A stretch of 34,551 bases of DNA from NCBI GenBank assembly GCA_003353845.1, contig PIVT01000042.1, positions 1 through 34,551 of the forward strand, given 5' to 3'. The notes under the pieces were generated by a model. The model did not search any database and was not told the origin of the DNA. It worked only from the letters and a program-made list of their open reading frames with translations. Positions 26,740 through 33,955 of this stretch are shown piece after piece. The DNA comes from Pseudomonadota bacterium (GTDB lineage Bacteria > Myxococcota_A > UBA9160 > JADFDR01). The position numbers and the translations under genes are program-made. The stretch's first letter is position 1; every line of letters starts with the position of its first letter.

Positions 26740-26768
26740 ACGCTACAGATCGCGCAGGCTGGGGTCAA
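26740..26768 (-). promoter_or_regulatory. Candidate lptD promoter
   Basis: On the minus strand TTGACC (26763-26768) and TAGCGT (26740-26745) are separated by 17 bases. The -35 matches 5/6 and the -10 keeps the key T, A and final T (3/6). A start near 26,733 would give a leader of about 75 bases containing the start-codon hairpin. The rest of the 179-base gap after the upstream gene shows nothing else. Confidence 0.35.
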
Positions 26769-26837
26769 CGCGCAATCACTAATTGAGAGACGGACGCCAA
26801 GGTCGAAAGGGCTGTTGTCAGGTGCGAAGTGCTGGGA

Positions 26838-27536
26838 TCAATCCAGAGAGGCGGAGGAGCGCGGCAATTGATCGAGGCAAGTACCGAGGGCGTCCACGTC
26901 GGGGATCATCAAATTCTCCCCCAATAACACCACCAGGTTGCGTTCAAAGAGTTCCAATAAGCCTTGATGAACATCGCGCAAATTCAGATGGGTATCGTTG
27001 GCCAATAAACGCAAGGTCGTAAGCACCTGCATTCCGCCCTGACCTTTGGGACGGGGAATGGCTTGTTCCATGAGCAAGTCAACCAAAGGACGCAGCAGCT
27101 TGTCCTTGCCCAGGTCCGCCACGACATCTTCGAGTTCGAGCACGCGTCCCGAAAGGCGCCTCAACATTCGGATGGCAATTTCGGGGCGTTTCATGCACAT
27201 GACTTCCAAGGTGTCGGCATCCAGTTCCAGCATGGACACATCGGTGAGTGCCGAGGCACGAACCGTGCGAGGCCCACCCAACACCACAGAAAGCTCGCCG
27301 AAAAACTCACCCGGTTGAACGCGCATGACGACACGCATGGAATCGAGCCCTGGACGCGTCAATTCCACAACGCCCTCTTCTACGACGAAAAGGGATTCGC
27401 CCGGGTCACCCACATCGAAAACGATCTCGCCCGCCTGAACGGTTCGCTCGTGGGTCTGCCGGATGCTTTCCTCGGTTGTCTCTCTGGACTCCAGCGGATT
27501 ATCCCCCTGCTGCATAAGACAGGCCGCCTGTCGCAT
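26838..27536 (-). CDS. Crp/Fnr-like cyclic-nucleotide-binding protein
   Basis: The 232-aa product has a cyclic-nucleotide-binding domain (about 30-145) with the phosphate-binding cassette FGELSVVLGGPRTVRASA. E81 and R90, which contact the ribose and phosphate of cNMP in the family, are kept. A dimerisation helix (about 122-142) leads to a C-terminal region (about 150-222) that lays out like the Crp winged helix: LANDTHLNLRDVHQGLLELF as a possible helix-turn-helix, then VVLLGENLMIPDVDAL as wing and final helix. That part is diverged, so DNA binding is likely but not certain. It lies between tlpA and lptD. Signal and targets are unknown. An internal ATG at residue 8 is an alternative start. Confidence 0.8.
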   Translation of the reverse strand: MRQAACLMQQGDNPLESRETTEESIRQTHERTVQAGEIVFDVGDPGESLFVVEEGVVELTRPGLDSMRVVMRVQPGEFFGELSVVLGGPRTVRASALTDVSMLELDADTLEVMCMKRPEIAIRMLRRLSGRVLELEDVVADLGKDKLLRPLVDLLMEQAIPRPKGQGGMQVLTTLRLLANDTHLNLRDVHQGLLELFERNLVVLLGENLMIPDVDALGTCLDQLPRSSASLD

Positions 27537-27601
27537 AAACCGGGGCCTCTACAAGGAAATTTCGTCCATTCAGATCAATACCTTGAGGGCTGATACACAG
27601 A

Positions 27602-28108
27602 TTATTCAGGCAAGTGCTTTCGATACGCAGCTTTGTCCGTAATCCCCATGTGCCTGGCCACAATCTGGCCCTGTGGGTCGATGACGAGCGAATAGGGGAA
27701 TCCGGGAGCTCCAAAGAGCTTGGCCAGCTCCTCATCGCCCAGCAAAATGGGGTACTGGATGCCCTCTTGCGCGGCAAAAGGCGCTACCGCCTCACGCCCT
27801 TCGACGTCCACAGCCACACCCAAGACCACCACGCCCCGATCCGCATATTCCGAGGCAAGGGCATTTAAAATAGGGATCTGGAAGACGCAGGGCGCGCACC
27901 AGGTCGCCCAGAAATCCAATACCACGGTCTTGCCGCGCAAACTTTCAAGACTGAGTTCACCCCCATCCAGAACGGGCAGGGAAAACTCCGGAGCTATCGT
28001 GCCGATGAGCGGGTGGGCATCCTCGGCGCTTTCCAGATCCAAGGGACCACAGGCCGTGGCGAAAAGAATCGCCGTAATTAACGCTGTATCTTTAAAGACT
28101 TGTCGCAT
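27602..28108 (-). CDS. TlpA-like thioredoxin-fold lipoprotein
   Basis: This is an envelope thiol-disulfide oxidoreductase of the TlpA/ResA type, 168 aa. It has a short N-terminal hydrophobic segment ending in ATAC, a likely lipobox with acylated C20. The thioredoxin fold follows with FWATWCAPCVFQIP (redox C71 and C74), the VLGVAVDVEGRE strand and the cis-proline loop GAPGFPYSLVIDP. ccdA is 17 bases upstream, so CcdA probably supplies electrons to this protein. Typical clients are apocytochrome c or other exported thiol proteins; the substrate here is unknown. The ribosome binding site is weak. Confidence 0.9.
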   Translation of the reverse strand: MRQVFKDTALITAILFATACGPLDLESAEDAHPLIGTIAPEFSLPVLDGGELSLESLRGKTVVLDFWATWCAPCVFQIPILNALASEYADRGVVVLGVAVDVEGREAVAPFAAQEGIQYPILLGDEELAKLFGAPGFPYSLVIDPQGQIVARHMGITDKAAYRKHLPE

Positions 28109-28125
28109 GCTAGTTGATGTTCTTT

Positions 28126-28905
28126 CTAAAGGAACCAGCCCTCGATGGTGTAGATGAGATCGTTCAAGAAGCCAAAGTAGCTATTCAAGCGCGTAAATTG
28201 GCCCGACATGATCAGCAGACCCACGACAACCAGCAGGACCCCTGACCCGATCTCAATGGCTCGAAAATGTTTCTTCATGGTCTGGAAGGCGCGGAAGAAG
28301 GCTTCAACACTCCAGCCCGTAAGCAGAAAGGGGATGGCCAGCCCCAGAGAATAAACCGCCAATAGTGCCATGCCCATGAGCATGGTCTCGCGACTGGCTG
28401 CGATGGTGAGCACGGTGCCCAGGATGGGACCGACGCAGGGCGACCAACCAAAAGCAAAAGCCGCCCCCACCACGTAGGTTCGAATCCAGCTATGCCGCGG
28501 CACGTCAACGTTAATGCGCTCGTCGCGGTACAAGAAATTGATCTTGAGCACCCCGGCCACGTGCAAGCCCATGACCACGATGACCAGGCCCGCGATTTCA
28601 GCGATGCCAAAGGAAACCGGCCCCAAGGTGACACGCCAAACACGCAGGAATTGGCCGATGAAGGTCGCCGAGGCGCCCAACAAGATAAACACAGTGGAGA
28701 AGCCCAAGACAAAACTCAGGCAAGAGAACATGACTCGGCGGCGTATCTCTGAGCCTTCCTTGCCGTCTCGGATCTCCTCCATGGAGACTCCCGAGATCAG
28801 GGACAGATAGGCCGGCATCAAGGGCATGACGCAGGGTGATAGGAAAGAAAGTACGCCAGCCACCAGGGACATACCAAATAGCGCTACCGTACTCGCCTCT
28901 TCCAT
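28126..28905 (-). CDS. ccdA: Cytochrome c biogenesis protein CcdA (thiol-disulfide transporter)
   Basis: CcdA passes reducing equivalents from cytoplasmic thioredoxin across the inner membrane. The 259-aa protein has about six transmembrane helices and the two membrane cysteines of the family: C25 in FLSPCVMPLMPAYLS and C157 in FGWSPCVGPILG. It lacks the periplasmic domains of DsbD, which fits a separate partner, the downstream TlpA-like protein. The ATG at 28905 is preceded by GGAG and AAGAAG. No cytochrome c maturation gene is in the window, so its main client is not defined here. Confidence 0.93.
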   Translation of the reverse strand: MEEASTVALFGMSLVAGVLSFLSPCVMPLMPAYLSLISGVSMEEIRDGKEGSEIRRRVMFSCLSFVLGFSTVFILLGASATFIGQFLRVWRVTLGPVSFGIAEIAGLVIVVMGLHVAGVLKINFLYRDERINVDVPRHSWIRTYVVGAAFAFGWSPCVGPILGTVLTIAASRETMLMGMALLAVYSLGLAIPFLLTGWSVEAFFRAFQTMKKHFRAIEIGSGVLLVVVGLLIMSGQFTRLNSYFGFLNDLIYTIEGWFL

Positions 28906-29012
28906 TCTTCTTAGTTTCTCCGCTACGCCTAACGTTCTGAAGGCACAATTCTAGTGCTCAGCTCAGAGCTTTGCCTGTTCTGATGCCGCCTGCGACGTTT
29001 TGGATTCGGTGT

Positions 29013-29396
29013 CTAGAAGCCCTCTTCGATGGGCCCGCGGGAACCCACATGCCCGGGTCGGTCTTCGCCGGGCATACGCCCGATAAAGTCAAAGGGTTCC
29101 TTACCTGTGAGATTGTCCATGCTCAACAAGTAATCACCGCGCACGGAAGGATAAAACGTGCGGCGGGCCACTTGGTTATCCCCTCCACTCACGGCCCAGG
29201 CCACGGGGGTCACTGCGGTGCCAACCACTGCGTAGACAAGCTTGCCGCAGAAATAGCCCACATTTGCAACGCCCAAGCCAATGCCTGCGCCCAATTCTTT
29301 TGCGGTATCCATTCCTTCGCCAGCATGGCTACTCGTGGCGGGTGCCATGAATAACGCCAATGCCAAAATAAGTGTACTCATTGATTTTAAACGCAT
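29013..29396 (-). CDS. Small exported protein of unknown function
   Basis: The 127-aa product has a clear signal peptide (hydrophobic about 7-20, likely cleavage after SSHA, residue 25). A Gly/Ala-rich hydrophobic stretch (about 36-70, AGIGLGVANVGYFCGKLVYA) could span a membrane or form a glycine-zipper helix. A conserved-looking tail follows: SGGDNQVARRTFYPSVRGDY, then LTGKEPFDFIG. The pattern resembles short uncharacterised exported proteins seen in deltaproteobacteria and Nitrospirota, from memory and without a search. A good ribosome binding site (GGGAG, 8 bases upstream) supports the start. It lies between dtd and ccdA. I do not assign a function. Confidence 0.75.
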   Translation of the reverse strand: MRLKSMSTLILALALFMAPATSSHAGEGMDTAKELGAGIGLGVANVGYFCGKLVYAVVGTAVTPVAWAVSGGDNQVARRTFYPSVRGDYLLSMDNLTGKEPFDFIGRMPGEDRPGHVGSRGPIEEGF

Positions 29397-29490
29397 TGCC
29401 CTGTCTCCCTTCCCCTCTTCGAAGTCATTGGCCGTTCGCCGTTCGCAAATGGCCTGACAATATGACCCCTATGATAACCAAATCGTAACA
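29397..29490 (-). other. Intergenic region before the small exported protein
   Basis: These 94 bases are more AT-rich than their surroundings near dtd. They include a tandem 7-mer (GCCGTTC twice, near 29430-29444) and a GGCC...GGCC inverted pair around it. A minus-strand promoter is possible in the AT-rich part, but no hexamer pair is convincing. Confidence 0.3.
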
Positions 29491-29940
29491 TTAAAACTTC
29501 TTTTCTGTATCGATTAGTAAGGTTACCGGGCCGTCATTGGTCAGGGAGATCTGCATGGAGGCCCCAAATTGCCCGGTCATGACCTCTAGACCCAGTCCCC
29601 GGGCTTCCTCAACCAACATCCCGATGAGGGCCTCGGCTCGTTCGGGGGCCGCCGCTCCGCCGTAATAGGGCCGCCTGCCCTTGCGCAAATCCCCAAACAA
29701 AGTGAATTGGGAGACGATGCCCAAGCTGCCCCCTACATCGAGCAAAGACCGATTCATCACCCCCGCGTCGTCAGGAAATACGCGCAGATGCGCCATTTTG
29801 CGCGCCAGCTCTTGGGGTTCGGCCGCTCCATCGTCGGGGCCCACCCCCACCAGGGCCAGCAACCCCTGCTGCATGGATCCGATGGTTTCCCCGTCGACAA
29901 GAACCTGTGCCGAGCACACGCGCTGCACGACAGCTCTCAA
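29491..29940 (-). CDS. dtd: D-aminoacyl-tRNA deacylase
   Basis: Dtd hydrolyses D-amino acids (and mischarged glycine) from tRNA, protecting translation from wrong chirality. The 149-aa protein is full length, with N-terminal MRAVVQRVCSAQVLVDGE, the catalytic SQFTLFGDLRKGRRP and the C-terminal GASMQISLTNDGPVTLLID. The start appears to be TTG at 29940, directly abutting the dcd stop codon (TAGTTG), with AGGAGG about 9 bases upstream inside dcd. The family's N-terminal consensus begins at this codon, which supports TTG. It is probably coupled to dcd. Confidence 0.94.
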   Translation of the reverse strand: MRAVVQRVCSAQVLVDGETIGSMQQGLLALVGVGPDDGAAEPQELARKMAHLRVFPDDAGVMNRSLLDVGGSLGIVSQFTLFGDLRKGRRPYYGGAAAPERAEALIGMLVEEARGLGLEVMTGQFGASMQISLTNDGPVTLLIDTEKKF

Positions 29941-30453
29941 CTAGACTTCCTCCTGATCGAAAAAACGCCCCTCGTAGATGGCTTCGCCCTCCGTCCGCAC
30001 CAGCACCAGTTGGCACAAACGCACCCCGGCGTGAATCTCCAAGGGATGCCCCGAAAGGTTGCTGAGTTCCAACACCGTTCGATTGGAAACCCCGGGCTGC
30101 AGGAAAGAAGAACTGACGTGGATCGTAAGCCCCAAGCGAGCAAAGCGACTGCGCCCTTCGAGAAAACCGCAGACATCGGGCGGCAGGCTCACCTTCTCTC
30201 GCGTAATCCCGTGAATCATCGCCCCCGGCTTGAGGAAGTAAGGTTCGTCCAAGCTCAGCGGGTCGGTGTGATCGCGGTAGTCCACATCGTCGTGAATGGG
30301 GATAGGTGTATCACTCGCTCGAATAATGCGAATGGTGTCACCCAGGCTCAGGTCGATGGAAGCCGGACCCACACAATCCGGATCAAAGGGTTCAATCAGC
30401 AAACGCCCTGACTCGATTTCCTGCATGATGACGTCACGGGTGAGGACGGCCAT
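29941..30453 (-). CDS. dcd: dCTP deaminase family protein (possibly deaminase/dUTPase variant)
   Basis: Dcd-family enzymes deaminate dCTP to dUTP, some also hydrolysing dUTP to dUMP, feeding thymidylate synthesis. The 170-aa protein has the N-terminal DVIMQEIESGRLLIEPFDPD, GPASIDLSLGD, EGRSRFARLGL with the conserved Ser and Arg, and the catalytic Glu in TVLELSN. The usual His-Val-Thr-Ala...Asp-Pro-Gly-Phe segment reads HVSSSFLQPGVSNR, so Asp is Gln. E. coli Dcd has 193 aa. This may be a subfamily with different activity. The ATG follows GGAAGGG closely. It lies between lptF and dtd. Confidence 0.85.
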   Translation of the reverse strand: MAVLTRDVIMQEIESGRLLIEPFDPDCVGPASIDLSLGDTIRIIRASDTPIPIHDDVDYRDHTDPLSLDEPYFLKPGAMIHGITREKVSLPPDVCGFLEGRSRFARLGLTIHVSSSFLQPGVSNRTVLELSNLSGHPLEIHAGVRLCQLVLVRTEGEAIYEGRFFDQEEV

Positions 30454-30517
30454 TGAATCCCTTCCATAAAATTGTCGTTCGTGGATGATTCATCTCAAAC
30501 GATGGCTCGGCAGCGGC
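30454..30517 (-). other. lptF-dcd gap
   Basis: These 64 bases contain the dcd ribosome binding site (GGAAGGG) and no terminator or clear promoter. Co-transcription of lptF with dcd is likely. Confidence 0.3.
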
Positions 30518-31651
30518 CTACAACCCACTGCGATTGGCGCGCACCAGCAAGGGGATTGAAACCAAAATGAGCAAAGCGCTCGCCAACCAACTCGACAGCC
30601 AAGGGGCCAACTCTTGCTTCTCCCCCAACGAGGCCCCGAATCCATACACCGTGTAGTAGCAAAAAATAATACCCAGGCAGATCAACGCGCCTGAAGAATT
30701 GGAATGGCGATGGCGACGTAGACCCAAGGGCACACAAAGCAGGGGGAAGAGAATCGGCAACACGGCGGTCGCGTAACGCCTGTGATACTCCATGGCGTAG
30801 CGGTAGCGTTTGTTGACCTTGATGTATCTCAGGTGTTTGGGCACAGCGGCCTCAGGCGGGATGGCCATGATTTCACGCAGAAGTTCAGTGCTCATGTCAT
30901 GAGGCCGCCAGGGCAGACCCTTCACCTCAGGCTTATTGTTAAACCGGAATCCATAACGCATTGTCTCAAAACTGATCCTCCGATCTTCACTCGTAGCCAT
31001 TTTATCGAAGAGGTGGATGGCACCTACCGATAACTCCAACTGGATTTCCGCCGCCTCCTTGTTCACCAAAATGTTTCCACGATCCGCAAACACTTCAAAG
31101 GGCCGAGTGGGGTCGGTGTAGTCCGAGATAAACACATCGTGCAAAGTGCCATCCTCGTCTTTGGAATCAGCCATCAAGACGCGAGACTTAAAAGTATGAA
31201 ATTGACCTGGCACAATCTCGGGGGTCTGCACGGCGATGGCCCTCAATCGTACCCGTGCTTCCGCCCGCGCCGGCGCTTCTAAATCCAAGGAGAATTTTCC
31301 GATGGCGAGGGTCAACACCAGACCGGTTGCCAAAGCGGGTACTAACAAGTGACCGATGTGAAGGCCGCTTGCACGCATAGCAGCGATTTCCAGATCTCCG
31401 GAAAGACGCCCGTAGGCCGCCAGGAGTCCAAAGGCAAACGCGATGGGGATGGCATAGCTGAGCACCATGGGAAGTGCGAGCAAGGCCATCGCGCCGACAT
31501 CGCGCAAGGAAACACCCATGGCAATCAAGGGTGCCAATTCCCTTCCAATCTTGCCGGCCACGAGAACCACCGTAATCATCAACAAGGCTACGAAGCTAAA
31601 GCTGATGATTTCTCGCGCGATGTAGCGATACAAAATAGTTGGTTGAGACAT
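30518..31651 (-). CDS. lptF: LPS export permease LptF
   Basis: LptF is one of two inner-membrane permeases of the LptB2FG ABC transporter that extracts LPS and passes it to LptC/LptA. The 377-aa protein (YjgP/YjgQ family) has about three N-terminal membrane helices (starting ILYRYIAREIISFSFVALL), the characteristic AAYGRLSGDLEIAAMRASG coupling segment, a periplasmic beta-jellyroll (about 130-260) and three C-terminal helices (VLPILFPLLCVPLGLR). The ATG has no good ribosome binding site. lptG starts 131 bases away on the opposite strand, so the pair is divergent. Assignment of F versus G is by similarity pattern and is less certain than the family. Confidence 0.88.
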   Translation of the reverse strand: MSQPTILYRYIAREIISFSFVALLMITVVLVAGKIGRELAPLIAMGVSLRDVGAMALLALPMVLSYAIPIAFAFGLLAAYGRLSGDLEIAAMRASGLHIGHLLVPALATGLVLTLAIGKFSLDLEAPARAEARVRLRAIAVQTPEIVPGQFHTFKSRVLMADSKDEDGTLHDVFISDYTDPTRPFEVFADRGNILVNKEAAEIQLELSVGAIHLFDKMATSEDRRISFETMRYGFRFNNKPEVKGLPWRPHDMSTELLREIMAIPPEAAVPKHLRYIKVNKRYRYAMEYHRRYATAVLPILFPLLCVPLGLRRHRHSNSSGALICLGIIFCYYTVYGFGASLGEKQELAPWLSSWLASALLILVSIPLLVRANRSGL

Positions 31652-31781
31652 TAGAGGCTGAATCTAGCGGGTCCGCTGCGGCGTCGCGAGCAAGTCCCTG
31701 GCATTTCCAGCACGCTGACAAAAACTGCAATCAAGGCCTGGGGGCTTCGCATATCGACAAACCCATTGCTAGTGTTCGAGC
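31652..31781. promoter_or_regulatory. Divergent lptF/lptG intergenic region
   Basis: These 130 bases must drive both LPS permease genes in opposite directions. Neither start has a strong ribosome binding site. I found possible -35-like elements (plus-strand CTGACA near 31,715; minus-strand TTGTCA near the same place) but no matching -10 at good spacing. A shared regulator site could coordinate the pair. Confidence 0.4.
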
Positions 31782-32858
31782 GTGACAATCCTCTCTCGTT
31801 ATCTCCTGGTTCGTTTTCTCTTGGGCTTTTTCGGCGCACTCCTCGTGCTCAATGCCGTGGTTCTCATCGCTGAAACCTTGCTCCAATTAAACGAACAACT
31901 GGAAGTGTCGGGAAGCTTTGGCACCGCCATGAGCATCATCGCACTGCGCATACCGGCAGAGTATTTCCGTCTCACCTTCCCCATGGCGGGATTCACAGGC
32001 GCCTTCATGTCCCTCGCCCTGGCCGCCCGCAACAATGAAGTGCTCGCCATGAAAGCCATCGGGATCTCGCCCTTGCGGGTGATCACGCCCGTGTTGGTGG
32101 CAGCCCTCCCACTCAGTATCTTGAGCTTCATCGCCTATGAAACCGCCAGCGTAGGAGCCTCCCGTAGCCTCATGGCCTTGGAGCAAGACGGCGAACTGGC
32201 GACCTTTGGAGGGGACGCCGCTTGGTTTCGCAGCGGACCTACCCTCTACCGAATCCACGATGCCGAGTTGGATCGTGGGGTCTTGAAAGATGTGCGCCTG
32301 TACGAACGCGGCGAGAAAGGGCTGCTCCTTCGCGCCATCAACGCAAGCTCGGCAAACATTCATGACGATCAGCGCTGGGAACTGCACGACGTACAGATCT
32401 ACAACTTCGATCCCGAACAGCCCAAGGCCGCCACGCTTTACGAAACCGCGGATCAGCTTTGGGTCGACGGAATCGACCCCGGCAACCTCATGCCCTTTGA
32501 CCCCAATCAGATCTTCTTTTCTCTGCGAGACCTTCAAAAACGCATCGCCAGTTTGGAACGCGATGGGGCAAGCGCCGTCGGGCTGAAAGCTCAGTTTCAA
32601 GCACGTGTCACAGAACCCTGGGTCTTCTTTATTTTCTGTTTCCTGGCGGCACCCCTTGGCCTCGACGTAGAAAGGACCAAGAGCGTGGCCAAGCCGGCCC
32701 TGAGAGGCTTGGGGTTGATTGCTTTGTTCCTGGTTCTTCGCTCCTTCGGTCACACCCTGAGTTCGAGCGGAGGCTTGGACCCCATCGTCTGTGCCTGGGC
32801 CGCCGTCCTTCTCTTTCTGGTCTGGGGAACCAAGCAGGCCTGGGAAGTCAACCGTTAG
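31782..32858 (+). CDS. lptG: LPS export permease LptG
   Basis: This is the second YjgP/YjgQ-family permease of the LPS transporter. The 358-aa protein has N-terminal helices (ILSRYLLVRFLLGFFGALL), the coupling-type segment LALAARNNEVLAMKAIGIS, a periplasmic jellyroll (about 130-255) and three C-terminal helices (FIFCFLAAPLGLDVER). The start is GTG at 31782. It runs divergently from lptF. Its stop codon overlaps the stop of queG on the other strand (TTAG at 32855-32858). lptB, lptA and lptC are outside the window. Confidence 0.9.
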   Translation: MTILSRYLLVRFLLGFFGALLVLNAVVLIAETLLQLNEQLEVSGSFGTAMSIIALRIPAEYFRLTFPMAGFTGAFMSLALAARNNEVLAMKAIGISPLRVITPVLVAALPLSILSFIAYETASVGASRSLMALEQDGELATFGGDAAWFRSGPTLYRIHDAELDRGVLKDVRLYERGEKGLLLRAINASSANIHDDQRWELHDVQIYNFDPEQPKAATLYETADQLWVDGIDPGNLMPFDPNQIFFSLRDLQKRIASLERDGASAVGLKAQFQARVTEPWVFFIFCFLAAPLGLDVERTKSVAKPALRGLGLIALFLVLRSFGHTLSSSGGLDPIVCAWAAVLLFLVWGTKQAWEVNR

Positions 32859-33946
32859 CGCTTTGCGGCACCCACCCGTCCTGCCTCCTTTTCCAGTCGC
32901 GCTTCCGCCCAACGCGCATGCTCTGCCAATAAGGGGTCATCCCCTTCGACAAAGGAACTCAGCAGGGGCAGCAACTGAACCTGTTTGGAATTGCCTGCAG
33001 CCACCAAAGCATTGCGCATCAAGCCCCGCCACTTGGCTCGCTTCAAGGCGGTCTTCCTGGCGGCGACTCGCCAAGCCTCTTCATCCAATCCCAAGATCCA
33101 CTCCAGGGAGGGATTGACCCAGTTCACTGCGGGCGCAATCGCGGCGCGCAAGCCCACTGGATCAGCTGGAGGAACGACATGCTTATCTCCATTCCAGGGG
33201 CAAACGGTCTGGCAAATATCGCAACCGTAAACCTCATGGCCCTGCGCTTCTCGCAGTGCCAACGGGATCGGCCCGCGTTGCTCAATGGTGGTGTAGGAAA
33301 TGCAGCGTCGAGAATCGACCACGCCGGGCTCGACAATGGCTTGGCTGGGACAAGCGTCGATGCACGCCGTGCAGGTCCCGCAATGGTCTGTGGCCCGCAC
33401 GCTCAGTGGAAGCTCAAGGTCACTGAAAATCACGCCCAGAAACAAGAAGGAACCCAGCTCGCGATGAATCAGACAACCGTTCTTTCCAATCCAACCCAAG
33501 CCGGCATAGGCGGCAGCCGCCCGCTCCTGCACAGGCCCCGTATCGACGTACACCCGGGCATTGACGTCCCTGCCCGCCAATTCGCTGAGATCTGCGGCCA
33601 ATTGCTTTAGCGGAGCGAGCAGCACATCGTGGTAATCCCGTCCACCGGCATAACGCGCAATGGCACCCTCGCCCTCAGCCGGTTCGTCACGCGGACCGGG
33701 ATCATAAGAGAACCCGACGCAAATCAAACTGCGGACACCCTCTAAGACTTTGCGCGGATCGACGCGTTCCTCCAGTCGCCGGGCGATCCAAGCCATATCG
33801 CCATCAAAGCCACGCGCTACCCACTGGCGCAGAGATTCAGTTTCGGGATTGGGTAATGCAGGCGCAACCCCCACCAAGTCAAAGCCCAGTTCCAGGGCGC
33901 GTGCTTCCACACGCAGTTTCAACTCCGAGCCGCTGGAAATTTTCAT
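32855..33946 (-). CDS. queG: Epoxyqueuosine reductase QueG
   Basis: QueG is a cobalamin and iron-sulfur enzyme that reduces epoxyqueuosine to queuosine in the anticodon wobble position of certain tRNAs. The 363-aa protein has the N-terminal domain with RYAGGRDYHDV, the catalytic aspartate in VYVDTGPVQERAAA and GLGWIGKNGCLI. Two [4Fe-4S] binding sets are DHCGTCTACIDACP and CDICQTVCPWN, with RCISY between. A C-terminal HEAT-like region follows. ATG at 33946, with GGAAGG just upstream, is preferred over GTG at 33955. The exosortase-like gene ends 9 bases upstream, so the two are probably co-transcribed. Other queuosine genes are not in the window. Confidence 0.93.
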   Translation of the reverse strand: MKISSGSELKLRVEARALELGFDLVGVAPALPNPETESLRQWVARGFDGDMAWIARRLEERVDPRKVLEGVRSLICVGFSYDPGPRDEPAEGEGAIARYAGGRDYHDVLLAPLKQLAADLSELAGRDVNARVYVDTGPVQERAAAAYAGLGWIGKNGCLIHRELGSFLFLGVIFSDLELPLSVRATDHCGTCTACIDACPSQAIVEPGVVDSRRCISYTTIEQRGPIPLALREAQGHEVYGCDICQTVCPWNGDKHVVPPADPVGLRAAIAPAVNWVNPSLEWILGLDEEAWRVAARKTALKRAKWRGLMRNALVAAGNSKQVQLLPLLSSFVEGDDPLLAEHARWAEARLEKEAGRVGAAKR

Positions 33947-33955
33947 GCCTTCCAC

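Noticed and set aside
31887-32912. 341-aa minus-strand open frame opposite lptG
   Set aside because: The lptG frame has clear family motifs and membrane helices. The antisense frame shows no domain and odd composition.
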